Assembly (NCBI RefSeq): GCF_012272695.1
Contig: NZ_CP050902.1
Span: 3,906,001-3,970,000 of the forward strand
Length of the DNA: 64,000 nucleotides
Source of the DNA: Nocardioides sp. JQ2195
GTDB lineage: Bacteria; Actinomycetota; Actinomycetes; Propionibacteriales; Nocardioidaceae
Reading direction: 5' to 3'
Shown: positions 43,419-52,846 of the stretch, piece after piece
Position numbering within the stretch: the first letter of the stretch is position 1
Layout: each line of letters starts with the position of its first letter
Translations under genes and position numbers: made by a program
The notes under the pieces: generated by a model
The model's input: only the letters and a program-made list of their open reading frames with translations
What the model was told of the DNA's origin: nothing
The model's database searches: none

Positions 43419-44237
43419 TCAGGCCAGCAGCTTCTTCCGGAACAGGTCGAGCACGTCGTCCAGCGCGGCCCGCGTGCGCGAGCCCGGCTCGTCGATGAGG
43501 TGCTCGGTCACCACCGAGTGCGGCGGCAGCAACCCCTCGGGGTTGGCGTCCTCGTCATCGAGCTCGACCGCGACGAACGCGTCACCGAGCTGGTCGCGCA
43601 GCCAGGCGAAGCGCTCGTCGGAGACCAGCTTGTCGCCACGGAACCGCAGGCCCATCACCTGCAGGTCACCGGCCAGGCAACGCTGCTTGACCACGGCCAG
43701 GTCCTCGGGCGAGATGTCGGTCCCCCGCTTGCGTCCGGGCAGCAGGGTCAACGGCAGTGACGGCTGGGAGAGCACGGGCGCCAGCATCCGCTCGTCGGTG
43801 GCCATCGCCAGCGCGAAGCCACCGGTCAGGCACATGCCGATCGCGCCGACGCCCGGTCCGCCGCACCTCTCGTGCTCCCGGGCGGCGAGCGCCCGCAGCC
43901 ACGTCACCACCGGCGACGTCCGCCCCGGGGCGAAGAGGCTGAACTCCCGGCTGATGCAGACCCGGCCGAGGGCCCGCACGCCCGTCGCCACCGTGCCGGT
44001 CCACCCGTGCGCCGGAGGGTTCGGATCACGCCCGGGGGCACCGAACAGGTGGGGCAGCACCACCGTGAAGCCCTCGGCGCGCACCGTGCGGGCGAACTCG
44101 AGGACCTTCGGCGTGATGCCCGGGATCTCGGCGATCACGAGCACCGCGGGGCCGCTGCCCGAGCGGTGGACCGAGTGCGTCGTACCCCCGTCGGTGAAGG
44201 TTTCCTGGTCGAAGTCGAGGAGTGCGTCGTCGGTCAT
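43419..44237 (-). CDS. dienelactone hydrolase-family protein with Cys nucleophile
   Basis: 272 residues. AEIPGITPKVLEFARTVRAEGFTVVLPHLFG is the family N-terminal block, and GVGAIGMCLTGGFALAMA is the nucleophile elbow with Cys, as in true dienelactone hydrolases. The His is in PPHSVVTEH. It opens cyclic esters such as dienelactone from aromatic degradation, but no aromatic pathway genes are next to it. TAGCCT lies 7 nt before the ATG. Confidence 0.87.
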   Translation of the reverse strand: MTDDALLDFDQETFTDGGTTHSVHRSGSGPAVLVIAEIPGITPKVLEFARTVRAEGFTVVLPHLFGAPGRDPNPPAHGWTGTVATGVRALGRVCISREFSLFAPGRTSPVVTWLRALAAREHERCGGPGVGAIGMCLTGGFALAMATDERMLAPVLSQPSLPLTLLPGRKRGTDISPEDLAVVKQRCLAGDLQVMGLRFRGDKLVSDERFAWLRDQLGDAFVAVELDDEDANPEGLLPPHSVVTEHLIDEPGSRTRAALDDVLDLFRKKLLA

Positions 44238-44244
44238 GCCGGTC

Positions 44245-44250
44245 AGGCTA
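44245..44250 (-). promoter_or_regulatory. -10 box TAGCCT
   Basis: Ends 7 nt before the ATG at 44237; leaderless arrangement. Confidence 0.5.
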
Positions 44251-44261
44251 GGGCCTGCGGA

Positions 44262-44825
44262 TCACGGTTGGGGGGACCAACCCGGAGTCGGGTCCTCGCC
44301 CACACGACCGTCGACCGCCTCCCGGAGCAGGTCGGCGTGGCCGGTGTGGCGGCCGTATTCCTCGACCAGGTCGCACACCAGACGACGCAGGTTGGCCCGC
44401 GCGCCGTCCGGCGTGCCCATGTGCACGGGTTGGTCCATGTCCCCGTGCTCGAGGATCGAGGCGACCGCAGCGCGGGAGCGCTCCACGGCGCCGTCCCACA
44501 ACGCGTAGAGCTGCGCCGGAGCGTCATCCGCAGCCGAGGTGAAGGCCCAGTCGTCACCACCCTCCCAGTCAGCGGGGTCCCACGGCCCGGCCATCGGGCC
44601 ACCCGTCATCCGGGTGCTGAAGTAGAAGTACTCCACGGCGGCCAGGTGCTTCAGCAGCCCGCCGAGGGTGAGGGTCGACGAGGGGATCCGCTGCGCCAGT
44701 CCGGCGGCATCGAGGCCGTCGGTCTTCCAGCGGAACGTGGCACGGAGCCGGTCGAGGGCGCCGAGCAGGTGGTCTGTCTCGGTGCCGGCGAGCGGGGGCT
44801 CCCACGGGATGTCGTTCGTGGTCAT
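44262..44825 (-). CDS. DinB family protein (DUF664)
   Basis: 187 residues of the DinB/YfiT four-helix-bundle superfamily. TLTLGGLLKHLAAVEYFYF gives the first metal-ligand His, and LVEEYGRHTGHADLLREAVDGRVGE gives the other two in the C-terminal helix. These proteins are metal-dependent and thiol-linked (mycothiol or bacillithiol) transferases, mostly uncharacterised. TAGCCT at the same 7-nt spacing as in the next gene downstream shows it has its own promoter. Confidence 0.85.
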   Translation of the reverse strand: MTTNDIPWEPPLAGTETDHLLGALDRLRATFRWKTDGLDAAGLAQRIPSSTLTLGGLLKHLAAVEYFYFSTRMTGGPMAGPWDPADWEGGDDWAFTSAADDAPAQLYALWDGAVERSRAAVASILEHGDMDQPVHMGTPDGARANLRRLVCDLVEEYGRHTGHADLLREAVDGRVGEDPTPGWSPQP

Positions 44826-44832
44826 GCCGACG

Positions 44833-44838
44833 AGGCTA
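44833..44838 (-). promoter_or_regulatory. -10 box TAGCCT
   Basis: Ends 7 nt before the ATG at 44825. The hexamer and spacing are identical to those of the next gene downstream. Confidence 0.5.
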
Positions 44839-44867
44839 GGGCCGGTTCCGGACGATCCGGGCCCGGA

Positions 44868-45533
44868 TCAGCGCCACCGGGTCCGGCTGCTCGGCGCCGC
44901 CCCCTCCGGCTCCGGTCCGACCTGCACCTCGCCGCCGTACGACCAGGGCTCGGCAACCGGGAGGTAGGCACCGCTCCAGAACGTGCCGGGGTCGAACCAG
45001 GTCGCCTTGCGGTCGTCGAGCAGGATGCCCATCTCCATGAGGGTCTCGGCAACCACCTCGGCACAGAACGCGGCCTCGGGACGCACCCGGTGGCCACGCT
45101 TCCTGCGCGGCACGTAGGCGTCGCGACCACGCAGCCAACGGCTGGCCAGCTTCGCCGTGCTCGGGAAGGAGACCCCGTCGAGGCGGGCGACGGTGCGCAG
45201 CGCAGCGTTCTCCTCGGCACGTCCGACCTCGGGAGCCAGCTGTCGCAGCCACGAGGCCTGGCCGTAGACGTCGCGCCACTGGGTGAGCGCCTGCTTGAGG
45301 TCGTGCAGCTGTACGCCGCGGTGGTGGCCACCGCTCCACTGGTCGAGCAGCTTCTTGCTCAGCTCGGCGTGCCACATCAACGGCGGCAGGTCGTCGATGA
45401 CGATCGCCACGCCGACGTGGTTGACCGGCGCATTGGTCAGCGTCCGGATGGCGCGATCGGTCGCCGTACGCCCACGGAACAGCCACAGGTCTCCGGTGCG
45501 GGTCAGGTTGACGGCTTCGTCGATGTCGAGCAC
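44868..45533 (-). CDS. permuted papain-fold (C92/NlpC-like) cysteine hydrolase
   Basis: 221 residues. TGDLWLFRGRTATDRAIRTLTNAPVNHVGVAIVID is the circularly permuted papain-fold start of the YiiX/YaeF (C92) type, with the catalytic His in NHVG. The Cys is near residue 175 in FCAEVVAETL. Such enzymes are amidases or acyltransferases acting on lipids or peptides. No signal peptide. GTG 45533 is chosen because CACACT lies 6 nt upstream; longer starts would overlap the divergent small gene. Confidence 0.75.
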   Translation of the reverse strand: MLDIDEAVNLTRTGDLWLFRGRTATDRAIRTLTNAPVNHVGVAIVIDDLPPLMWHAELSKKLLDQWSGGHHRGVQLHDLKQALTQWRDVYGQASWLRQLAPEVGRAEENAALRTVARLDGVSFPSTAKLASRWLRGRDAYVPRRKRGHRVRPEAAFCAEVVAETLMEMGILLDDRKATWFDPGTFWSGAYLPVAEPWSYGGEVQVGPEPEGAAPSSRTRWR

Positions 45534-45563
45534 GGCACCAGTGTGCCCGGTCTGCATCCCGGT

Positions 45564-45569
45564 TATCGT
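45564..45569 (+). promoter_or_regulatory. -10 box TATCGT of the small gene at 45577
   Basis: Ends 7 nt before the ATG at 45577; no ribosome-binding site. Confidence 0.5.
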
Positions 45570-45576
45570 TCCCGGC

Positions 45577-45738
45577 ATGGCGAAGCGATGGGTGAAGTGG
45601 CTCGGCATGGCCGGGCTGGCCGGCGTTGCGGCGACCGGCGCGGTGATCGCCCGCCAGGAGCGGGAGCGGCGCTCCTACACGCCCGACCAGGTCCGCGCCC
45701 GCCTGCGCGAGCGGCACGCCGAGGCTGAGGAGGAGTGA
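45577..45738 (+). CDS. 53-residue single-span membrane protein
   Basis: MAKRWVKWLGMAGLAGVAATG forms a positively charged start and one helix (about 8-25). The remainder, ARQERERRSYTPDQVRARLR with an acidic end, is a cytoplasmic helical tail. A TATCGT -10 box 7 nt upstream makes expression likely despite the small size. It resembles short conserved actinobacterial membrane proteins of unknown role. Confidence 0.7.
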   Translation: MAKRWVKWLGMAGLAGVAATGAVIARQERERRSYTPDQVRARLRERHAEAEEE

Positions 45739-45756
45739 CCGGCTCGATCCCGGGTC

Positions 45757-47058
45757 TCAGCGGGCGCTGACCTCGGGAAGGGAGCGCCCCAGCAGCGCGC
45801 CGATCACGCCGAGGACGACGAGCAGCACCAGCGCCGGCACGTTGCCCCAGATCGACAGCACCGCGGTCAGCGCGCCGGCCACCAGGAGCAGCACGCCCAT
45901 CGCGGAGTTCGACACGGCGACGTACTCGGTGCGCCGGTCGCCTTCGGCCATGTCCACGACGTAGGTCTTGCGGCCGAGCCTGGTGCCGAGGTGCACCAGC
46001 GCCAGCAGCAGGTACGTCGCCGGGTGGAGCCACGACGACTCCTTGGCGGCAGGCACCAGCAACAGCAGGAGGAACCCGGTGGTGAGCGCGCAGGCGGCCA
46101 CCGCGCACCACACCATCAACAACCGTGACGACTTGTCGGCCAGCCGCCCGAAGATCCGGCCACCGATCAGGTTCGCGACACCCTGCGCGATCACGAAGAG
46201 GCCGAGGCCGGAGAGGGAGCTGCCCTGGTTGGCGACCCCGATGGCCACCACGAACGGCGGGCTGAGCGCCGACACCAGGAGCAGGGCGCGGACCAGCACG
46301 AACCGGCGGAAGGTCGCGTCGTCCCGGAGCAGCTGCCACGCCTGGGCCGCCCAGCCGGATCGCTGGTCGGTCTCGTCGGGGGTCGACTCGGGCTCGTGGA
46401 CGCCTGCGTAGACGACCAGGCCGACCACCCAGGCCAGGGCGGCTCCGAGCAGCAGCGCGGCGAGCAGGCCGGCCCCGACGTCTCCTCCCCACAGCTCCAG
46501 GCCGAGCCCGAGCGCCAGCGCGAAGGCACCAGACAGGATCGTGACCACGCCGTTGATCTGGCCTCGTTGACCCTTGGGGACGGTGCGGCCGAGCACGTCC
46601 TTGCTGGCCAACGAGCAGAGCGCGCGGCCCACCGCGAAGACCGACAGCGCCACGATGACGGCCAGGCCCGCCGGCCAGCCCTCGAGGTTCAGCGCCACGA
46701 GGGCCAACCCCGACGCACCGAATGCCTGGGCCGCGGCTCCGGCCACCCAGGCCCACTTGCGCGAGCGCAGGCGGCGCACCCACGGAGTGATCGCCGCCTG
46801 CGGGAGCATCGACCCGGCCTCGCGCACCGGCACCAGGAAGGCGAGCAGGACGCCGGGGGCACCCACGGTCGCCATCAGCCAGGGCAGCACGGTCTTGGCG
46901 TTGACCACCTGGTCGCCGATGCCCTGCATGGCCTGGCCACCCATCTGGCGCAGGCCGTTGCGGGCGACGTGCGGGCGCGCGGTCTCGTCGATGCCGGCGT
47001 CGACGTCACCCTCGGCGTGCACCAGCCTGCCGTAGAGGGACTCACCAGTCGCGGCCAT
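45757..47058 (-). CDS. MFS transporter
   Basis: 433 residues, about 12 membrane helices. VPKGQRGQINGVVTILSGAFALALG and IGGRIFGRLADKSSRLLMVW (motif A-like) mark the MFS fold. KTYVVDMAEGDRRTEYVAVSNSAMGVLLLVAGAL is a segment seen in uncharacterised actinobacterial permeases. Substrate unknown. The long soluble N-terminus (about 50 residues before helix 1) is unusual. AAGAAT lies 6 nt before the ATG at 47058. Confidence 0.8.
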   Translation of the reverse strand: MAATGESLYGRLVHAEGDVDAGIDETARPHVARNGLRQMGGQAMQGIGDQVVNAKTVLPWLMATVGAPGVLLAFLVPVREAGSMLPQAAITPWVRRLRSRKWAWVAGAAAQAFGASGLALVALNLEGWPAGLAVIVALSVFAVGRALCSLASKDVLGRTVPKGQRGQINGVVTILSGAFALALGLGLELWGGDVGAGLLAALLLGAALAWVVGLVVYAGVHEPESTPDETDQRSGWAAQAWQLLRDDATFRRFVLVRALLLVSALSPPFVVAIGVANQGSSLSGLGLFVIAQGVANLIGGRIFGRLADKSSRLLMVWCAVAACALTTGFLLLLLVPAAKESSWLHPATYLLLALVHLGTRLGRKTYVVDMAEGDRRTEYVAVSNSAMGVLLLVAGALTAVLSIWGNVPALVLLVVLGVIGALLGRSLPEVSAR

Positions 47059-47102
47059 GTCGGCATTCTTGCACCGCGCAAGGTGCGCCACGGCGCGCCA
47101 CC

Positions 47103-47786
47103 TCAGGTGTCGGCGGCGACCCGTTCGGCGAGGCGTACGGCGGCGTGCGCGGCCAGCTCGGCCTCCTCGGGGTCCGCGGCAGCCCGCTCCGGGACCAGGC
47201 CGCCGAGCAGTGCGGCGGGCTGGGTCAGCCAGGCCCAGGCGTTCCACGCGTCCATCCCGGCGGCGAGCAACGGCCGGAGCAGGGGCACGACCTCGGGCCG
47301 GACCTCGCCCTCCGAGGTGAGCTGGAAAGCGGGGACCAGGGTGCGTTCGTCGTTGGCGACGATCAGCAACGTGTGGTCGGCGTTCGCCCTGTGCACCGCG
47401 AAGCGGGTCGCGTTCACCGTCGCCCCACGCACCTCGGCCAGACCCTCGTAGGTGAACCACTCGCTGGCCACGAGCTCTGCGCGCACCTGCGCGCGACGTC
47501 GGAGCTGCAGCAACGCCACCGGCACCGCGTGCTCGGGGTCGCTGCCGTCGCTGTGCAGCTGCCGGTCGAGCCCCTCGAGCTGGGCAGTCGTCATCGCCTT
47601 GCCGGTGGCCGGGTCGGTCCAGCGGGCATGTCCTTCAGCATCACGCACGTAGGTCGGCAACCCGGCCTCGGCCAGGTGCTCACCCAGCTGGAGGTCGCTC
47701 AACCAGTCGGCCAACCGGTCACCCAGTGCCTGACCGGCCGGGTCCGTCCCCGGGTCACCACAGCTGTTGCAGCCACACGCGCTCAT
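47103..47786 (-). CDS. orphan MbcA/ParS-like (Xre-type antitoxin-domain) protein with Cys-rich N-terminus
   Basis: 227 residues. The N-terminus is MSACGCNSCGD, three Cys within ten residues. The middle VRAELVASEWFTYEGLAEVRG-TVNATRFAVHRA looks like a helix-turn-helix. RTLVPAFQLTSEGEVRPEVVPLL followed by WAWLTQPAALLGGLVPE and an Ala-rich helix matches the C-terminal toxin-binding domain of MbcA/ParS antitoxins. No RES-domain toxin gene lies on either side, so it is probably a stand-alone regulator. ATG 47786 has CACGCT 6 nt upstream. Confidence 0.65.
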   Translation of the reverse strand: MSACGCNSCGDPGTDPAGQALGDRLADWLSDLQLGEHLAEAGLPTYVRDAEGHARWTDPATGKAMTTAQLEGLDRQLHSDGSDPEHAVPVALLQLRRRAQVRAELVASEWFTYEGLAEVRGATVNATRFAVHRANADHTLLIVANDERTLVPAFQLTSEGEVRPEVVPLLRPLLAAGMDAWNAWAWLTQPAALLGGLVPERAAADPEEAELAAHAAVRLAERVAADT

Positions 47787-47876
47787 GGGACAAGCGTGCC
47801 GCATGCCGGGTGGCCGATGATTCCTGGGCGGCACACTGGTCTCATCCCCAACGGATCATCAACCCGAGGAGCAGGC

Positions 47877-48479
47877 ATGGGCATCGTCCACGCAGACATC
47901 GGTGTCACCCTGGACGGCTATGCGTCCGGGCCCAACCAGCGTCTCGAGAAGCCGTTCGGCGACTTCCCCGTCGAGCACCTGCACACCTGGATGTTCGAGC
48001 ACGCCGAGGAGAATGCGGACGAGGTCGCGGCGATCACCGACGCCGGCGCGTTCGTGATGGGTCGCAACATGTTCAGCCCGACCAGGGGGGAGCACGACCC
48101 CGAGTGGAGGGGCTGGTGGGGTGACAACCCGCCGTACCACGGCCCGGTCTTCGTGGTGACGCACCACGCGCGGGAACCGCTGCCCATGGAGGGCGGCACG
48201 ACGTTCCACTTCGTCACCGACGGCGTCGAGTCGGCGATGGCGCAGGCGAAGGCGGCCGCCGGTGGTCGCAACGTGTCGGTCACCGGAGGTGCCGAGACGC
48301 TCAACCAGTGCCTGGCCCTCGGCCTGGTCGACGAGCTGCGGCTGCACGTCGTGCCGTTCACCGCCGGAGACCAGGGGTCCCGGGTCTTCGCCGGGGTGCC
48401 GCAGATCGCGCTGGAGGCGACCTCCGTGCGCCACACACCGCACGTCACCCACCTGACCTACCGGCGTCCTGGTCTCTGA
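47877..48479 (+). CDS. dihydrofolate reductase-family (RibD C-terminal domain) protein
   Basis: 200 residues. VTLDGYASGPN at the N-terminus, AGAFVMGRNMFSP, VFVVTHHAREPLPMEGGTTFHFVTDG and VSVTGGAETLNQCLALGLVDELRLHVVP are the conserved strands of the RibD-C/DHFR-like fold. Members reduce pteridine- or pyrimidine-like substrates with NADPH; this stand-alone type is uncharacterised. GAGGA 6 nt before the ATG supports the start. The next gene follows after 39 nt on the same strand. Confidence 0.9.
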   Translation: MGIVHADIGVTLDGYASGPNQRLEKPFGDFPVEHLHTWMFEHAEENADEVAAITDAGAFVMGRNMFSPTRGEHDPEWRGWWGDNPPYHGPVFVVTHHAREPLPMEGGTTFHFVTDGVESAMAQAKAAAGGRNVSVTGGAETLNQCLALGLVDELRLHVVPFTAGDQGSRVFAGVPQIALEATSVRHTPHVTHLTYRRPGL

Positions 48480-48518
48480 GGGCGGGAAGAACGAGCGCCG
48501 CAGATTGTTGTGCCTGAC

Positions 48519-49535
48519 ATGAAGAACATCGGCTTCCTCTCGTTCGGACACTGGACCCCCTCACCCCAGTCCCAGGTGCGTACGGCCTCCGACGCACTGC
48601 TGCAGTCGATCGACCTGGCCGTGGCGGCCGAGGAGGTCGGCGCGGATGGTGCGTACTTCCGGGTGCACCACTTCGCCCGCCAGCTCGCCTCGCCGTTCCC
48701 CCTGCTGGCCGCGATCGGCGCCCGCACCAGCCGGATCGAGATCGGCACCGGCGTGATCGACATGCGTTACGAGAACCCGATGTACATGACCGAGGACGCC
48801 GGCGCCGCGGACCTGATCTCCGGTGGCCGGTTGCAGCTCGGCATCAGCCGCGGATCACCGGAGCAGGTGATCGACGGCTTCCGGCACTTCGGTCACGAGC
48901 CGGCGGGCGATGACCACGCCGCGATGGCCCGGGAGCACACCCGCGTGTTCCTGGAGCAGCTCGAGGGCAAGGGCTTCGCCCAGCCCAACCCGCGACCGAT
49001 GTTCCCGAACCCACCCGGCCTGCTGCGTCTCGAGCCACATGCACCGGGCCTGCGCGACCGGATCTGGTGGGGCGCCGGCTCCCGGGCCACCGCCGTGTGG
49101 ACCGCGCAGCAGGGGATGAACCTGATGAGCTCGACGCTGCTCACCGAGGACACCGGAGTGCCGTTCCACCAGCTGCAGGCCGAGCAGATCCAGATGTTCC
49201 GCGACGCCTGGCGGGCCGCCGGCCACCAGCGCGAGCCCCGGGTGTCGGTCAGCCGCAGCATCTTCCCCCTCGTCAGCGCGATGGACCGTGCGTACTTCGG
49301 GGGCGACGCGACCAGCCACGACCAGGTCGGCCACCTCGAGGGCGGCCGGGCCCGCTTCGGCAAGTCGTACGCCGCAGAGCCGGACCAGCTCGTCAAGGAC
49401 CTGGCCGAGGACGAGGCCATCGCCGCGGCCGACACGTTGCTGCTGACCCTGCCCAACCAGCTCGGCGTCGACTACAACGCCCAGGTGCTCGACAACATCA
49501 TGCGCCACGTCGCTACCGAGCTCGGCTGGCGCTGA
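48519..49535 (+). CDS. luciferase-like (LLM class) flavin-dependent oxidoreductase
   Basis: 338 residues. ADGAYFRVHHFARQLASPFPLLAAIGARTSRIEIGTGVIDMRYENP is the classical LLM TIM-barrel block, and GGRLQLGISRGSPEQVIDGFRHFG binds FMN phosphate or F420. It oxidises a substrate with reduced flavin or F420; the substrate is unknown. ATG 48519 is taken as start; GTG 48510 is an in-frame alternative. It follows the RibD-like gene closely and may share its transcript. Confidence 0.88.
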   Translation: MKNIGFLSFGHWTPSPQSQVRTASDALLQSIDLAVAAEEVGADGAYFRVHHFARQLASPFPLLAAIGARTSRIEIGTGVIDMRYENPMYMTEDAGAADLISGGRLQLGISRGSPEQVIDGFRHFGHEPAGDDHAAMAREHTRVFLEQLEGKGFAQPNPRPMFPNPPGLLRLEPHAPGLRDRIWWGAGSRATAVWTAQQGMNLMSSTLLTEDTGVPFHQLQAEQIQMFRDAWRAAGHQREPRVSVSRSIFPLVSAMDRAYFGGDATSHDQVGHLEGGRARFGKSYAAEPDQLVKDLAEDEAIAAADTLLLTLPNQLGVDYNAQVLDNIMRHVATELGWR

Positions 49536-49549
49536 GTCCGCGTCGCGGA

Positions 49550-50509
49550 CTACAGCGTCGGCTCGCTCGGGACGGCAAGGGTGAGCACGGCATCCTCGAT
49601 CATGGTCTCCTGCTCCAGCTCGGCCTCCAGGGCCCGCAGCCGGATCGCGAGCTCGGTCTCCCGGTCATCTCCGGTGAGATCGACCGCGGCCACGATGAAG
49701 AACCGGTGCGGGCCGACGTACTCCACGTGGAGGTAGCTGACCCGGTTGATCTCCGGGCGCCGTTTGAGGGTGGCCAGGATCCGCGCCTCGAGCTCGGGCG
49801 AGATCTCCTGCCCGAGCAGGTAGTCCATGTTGCGGCGCATCAGGAAGATCGCCACCACGCCGAGCAGCAGACCGACCGCGATGGAGCCGATGGCGTCGTA
49901 GACCGGGTCGCCGGTCAGCTGGTGCATCCCGATGCCGCCGGCGGCGAGCAGCAGGCCGAGGATCGCGGCGGAGTCCTCCATGAACACCGCGCGCAGCGTG
50001 GAGTCCGAGGTTCGGTCCACGAACTTCAGTGGCCGCATGCCCCAGCTGCTCGCCTCCCCCACCACCTGTCGGGTGGCCTGGACCAGCGAGGTCCCCTCAA
50101 ACAGGAAGGCCACGCCGAGGACGACGTAGTTGATCACGTAGTCGGGGGCCTCGGCCTCGCCGGTGAGCTCGGTGATGCCGTGCCACAACGAGACCACGGA
50201 GCCTGCGGCGAAGAGGCCGAAGGCAGCCACCAACGACCAGACGTACGTCGCCCTGCCGTATCCGCGCGGGTGGCTCTCGTCGGCCCGGCGCCGACCGGCC
50301 CGCTCGGCGAACAGCAGGAACACCTCGTTGCCGGTGTCAGCCCACGAGTGCGCCGCCTCCGCGAGCATCGCTGCCGATCCGGTCACGGTGGCGGCCACCG
50401 ACTTGGCCACCGCGACCAGGGCGTTGGCCACCAGCGCGACGATCACGGTGAGCAAGGACCCGGACGACTCTGTGGTCTGATTCCGGGTGGTCTGCTTCTG
50501 GCCAGCCAC
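49550..50509 (-). CDS. cation diffusion facilitator (CDF) family metal transporter
   Basis: 319 residues with about six membrane helices. HSWADTGN in helix 2 and DSAAILGLLLAAGG in helix 5 supply the metal-binding His/Asp residues, but helix 2 has HxxxD where zinc transporters have DxxxH-type sites. The C-terminal cytoplasmic domain (about 225-319) is the ferredoxin-like CDF tail. It exports Zn, Fe, Mn or similar in exchange for protons. The GTG start has AACACT 6 nt upstream. Confidence 0.9.
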   Translation of the reverse strand: MAGQKQTTRNQTTESSGSLLTVIVALVANALVAVAKSVAATVTGSAAMLAEAAHSWADTGNEVFLLFAERAGRRRADESHPRGYGRATYVWSLVAAFGLFAAGSVVSLWHGITELTGEAEAPDYVINYVVLGVAFLFEGTSLVQATRQVVGEASSWGMRPLKFVDRTSDSTLRAVFMEDSAAILGLLLAAGGIGMHQLTGDPVYDAIGSIAVGLLLGVVAIFLMRRNMDYLLGQEISPELEARILATLKRRPEINRVSYLHVEYVGPHRFFIVAAVDLTGDDRETELAIRLRALEAELEQETMIEDAVLTLAVPSEPTL

Positions 50510-50540
50510 CCGCCCAGTGTTGCACCACGGCCCGAAGCGG

Positions 50541-51341
50541 TCAGGGGACGAGGTGGTCGCTGTCGCGCGCGTCCGTGATCGCCATGTGTCCGGGCGCGTG
50601 CCCGATCGCGAAGGCAGGGCGCGACGCCATCACCGCGGCCTGGGGCGTGACGCCGCAGGCCCAGAACACCGGGACCTCGCCGGGGCGGACGTCGACGGCG
50701 TCGCCGAAGTCGGGCGTCGCGAGGTCACTGATGCCGAGTGCGGCCGGGTCGCCGACATGCACCGGCGCCCCGTGCACGGCCGGGTAGCGCGAGGTCACCC
50801 GAACCGCGGTGGCCACCTGGGCCGCCGGCACCGGTCGCATCGAGACCACGAGCGGTCCGGTCAACGAGCCCGCCGGTCGACAGTCGATCGACGTCCGGAA
50901 CATCGGCACGTTGCGACCCTGCTCGAGGTGTCGCACCGGAACGCCGGCCTCGAGCAGCGCGGCCTCGAAGGTGAACGAGCAACCGATCAGGAACGCGACC
51001 AGGTCGTCGCGCCAGAAGGCGGTCGCATCGGCGACCTCGGCGACCGGCCGACCGTGCTCATAGATGACGTACGCCGGCAGGTCGGTGCGCAGGTCGCCGT
51101 CGAAGATCGCGGCACCGACCTCGCCGGGCTCGGTCACCTCGAGCACCGGGCAGGGTTTCGGGTTGCGCTGGGCGAACAGCAGGAAGTCGTAGGCCAGGTC
51201 GCGCGGCAGCGCGATCAGGTTGGCCTGGGTGAAGCCGGCGCTCCAGCCCGACGTGGGCACTCGCAACCCGGCGCGGAACAGCCCGCGCGCCGCGGTCGGC
51301 GAGAGCGTCGCGGGGTCGCGGGGGGCCCGGGGCTCAGTCAT
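50541..51341 (-). CDS. DUF1445 putative hydro-lyase (YcsI family)
   Basis: 266 residues. [34 protein letters not shown] is the diagnostic DUF1445 block, with [23 protein letters not shown] following. The family is predicted to be a hydro-lyase and is related to D-glutamate cyclase. It is the last gene of the 5-oxoproline operon and overlaps pxpC by 8 bases. In Bacillus subtilis the homologue ycsI lies in the same operon. D-glutamate cyclase forms 5-oxo-D-proline, so a role in feeding or clearing oxoproline is a reasonable inference. Confidence 0.92.
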   Translation of the reverse strand: MTEPRAPRDPATLSPTAARGLFRAGLRVPTSGWSAGFTQANLIALPRDLAYDFLLFAQRNPKPCPVLEVTEPGEVGAAIFDGDLRTDLPAYVIYEHGRPVAEVADATAFWRDDLVAFLIGCSFTFEAALLEAGVPVRHLEQGRNVPMFRTSIDCRPAGSLTGPLVVSMRPVPAAQVATAVRVTSRYPAVHGAPVHVGDPAALGISDLATPDFGDAVDVRPGEVPVFWACGVTPQAAVMASRPAFAIGHAPGHMAITDARDSDHLVP

Positions 51342-52233
51342 CGAGATCGCCTCCCGGTGTCGCGACGCGCACGAACCGGATCCGTTGTCCGGGACGAGCC
51401 TGGGCGGCCTTGGGGATGTCGGCGGACAGCACCACCGCCACCACCGGGTAGCCGCCGGTGACCGGGTGGTCGGCCAGGAACAGCGTCGGTTGCCCGGTCG
51501 GCGGCACCTGCAAGGCACCGCACACCATCCCCTCGCTGGAGAGCTCGTCGGTCCGTGAGCGCGTCAGCTCGGGCCCGGACAACCGCATGCCCACCCGGTT
51601 GCTGTCGGTGGTCACCTTGTAGCTGTCGCCGACCAGCGCATCCAGCGCGTCCTCGGTGAACCAGTCCGCGCGCGGACCGTCGACGACACGCAGCACGATG
51701 TCGGCGGCCTCGGGCGGGCAGACCGGCGCCAGGTCGGTCTCGGGCAGGTTGCCGGCCGGAGCCCCGACGGGCAGCCGCATGCCCGCGGCCAGGGGGTCGG
51801 GACCGATGCCGGCCATCATGTCGGTGGAGCGCGACTGCAGCACCTCGGGGACGGCGATGCCTCCGCGCACCGCCAGATAGCTGCGCAGCCCGCTGGACGG
51901 TACGCCGAGGCTCAGTGTCGCACCGTCCGGCACCCAGACCGCGGAGTACGCCGCGAACGTGCGCGGTTGCTCGTCGGGCGCTCGGACCACCATCGGGCAC
52001 GGCGCCCCGGTCAGGGCGACGTAGACGCCTCCCTCCGCGCGGAGCTCCAGGCCACCGAAGGTCACCTCGATCACGGCCGCGTCCTCGTCGTTGCCGACCA
52101 GTCGATTGGCCAGTCGATGGGAGGGACGGTCGGCAGCACCCGACTGGCCGACCCCCAGGGCAGCCAGGCCCGGCCGACCCCGGTCCTGGACGGTGGACAG
52201 GGGCCCCGCGGCGACGACCTTGAGAGTGCACAT
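51334..52233 (-). CDS. pxpC: 5-oxoprolinase subunit C (biotin-dependent carboxyltransferase-like)
   Basis: 299 residues. [30 protein letters not shown] is the PxpC/KipA family opening, and [21 protein letters not shown] the conserved C-terminal part. With PxpA and PxpB it forms the prokaryotic ATP-dependent 5-oxoprolinase (5-oxoproline to glutamate). It starts 4 nt after the pxpB stop. Confidence 0.95.
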   Translation of the reverse strand: MCTLKVVAAGPLSTVQDRGRPGLAALGVGQSGAADRPSHRLANRLVGNDEDAAVIEVTFGGLELRAEGGVYVALTGAPCPMVVRAPDEQPRTFAAYSAVWVPDGATLSLGVPSSGLRSYLAVRGGIAVPEVLQSRSTDMMAGIGPDPLAAGMRLPVGAPAGNLPETDLAPVCPPEAADIVLRVVDGPRADWFTEDALDALVGDSYKVTTDSNRVGMRLSGPELTRSRTDELSSEGMVCGALQVPPTGQPTLFLADHPVTGGYPVVAVVLSADIPKAAQARPGQRIRFVRVATPGGDLDD

Positions 52234-52237
52234 GGTC

Positions 52238-52846
52238 CTAGGCTTCCACGAAGCGCACACGGATGCCGGGGACCAGCAGTGCCGGCGGATCACGGTCGAG
52301 GTCCCAGGCGGTGGCCGTCGTGTGCCCGATCAGCTGCCAGCCTCCCGGGGACTCCCGCGGGTAGACGCCGGTGAACTCCCCGGCCAGCGCGACCGCGCCG
52401 GCCGGCACCTTCGTCCGAGGGTTGTCGCGGCGCGGCACGTGGAGCCGGTCGTCGGTGCCGACCAGGTAGCCGAAGCCCGGGGCGAACCCGCAGAAGGCGA
52501 CCGTCCACTCCTGTCCGGTGTGGGCCTCGATGACCTCGCGTTCGCCCAAGCCGGTCAGTCGACCCACGTCCGCCAGGTCCTCGCCGTCGTAGGTCACCGG
52601 GATCTCGATGTGGCCGACGTCAGGTCGGGTGCCGGGTCGTGGCTCGGCCTCGAGGACGGCCTTCGCCACGCGCTGGAGGTCGGTGCGCGCCGGGTCCGTC
52701 CGGAGCAGCAGCGTGTTGGCTGCCGGCACCAGGTCGACGACGCCCTCGGGCGGGGTGTCGACCAGCTCGGCGTAGAGGGCGAGCACCTGCTCGAGGTCGT
52801 CGAGCTCGACCAGCAGTCCTTGGTCGGCGCAGGGGAACAGCTTCAT
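52238..52846 (-). CDS. pxpB: 5-oxoprolinase subunit B (KipI family)
   Basis: 202 residues. [39 protein letters not shown] is the family signature, near residues 117-157. It is the partner of PxpC; in Bacillus the homologue KipI also inhibits the sporulation kinase KinA, a role not expected here. Its ATG overlaps the pxpA stop by four bases. Confidence 0.95.
   Translation of the reverse strand: MKLFPCADQGLLVELDDLEQVLALYAELVDTPPEGVVDLVPAANTLLLRTDPARTDLQRVAKAVLEAEPRPGTRPDVGHIEIPVTYDGEDLADVGRLTGLGEREVIEAHTGQEWTVAFCGFAPGFGYLVGTDDRLHVPRRDNPRTKVPAGAVALAGEFTGVYPRESPGGWQLIGHTTATAWDLDRDPPALLVPGIRVRFVEA

Noticed and set aside
47103..48479. A toxin-antitoxin pair formed by the MbcA-like protein and its neighbour
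   Set aside because: The neighbour is a RibD/DHFR-like reductase on the opposite strand, not a RES-domain toxin. No toxin-like gene is nearby.
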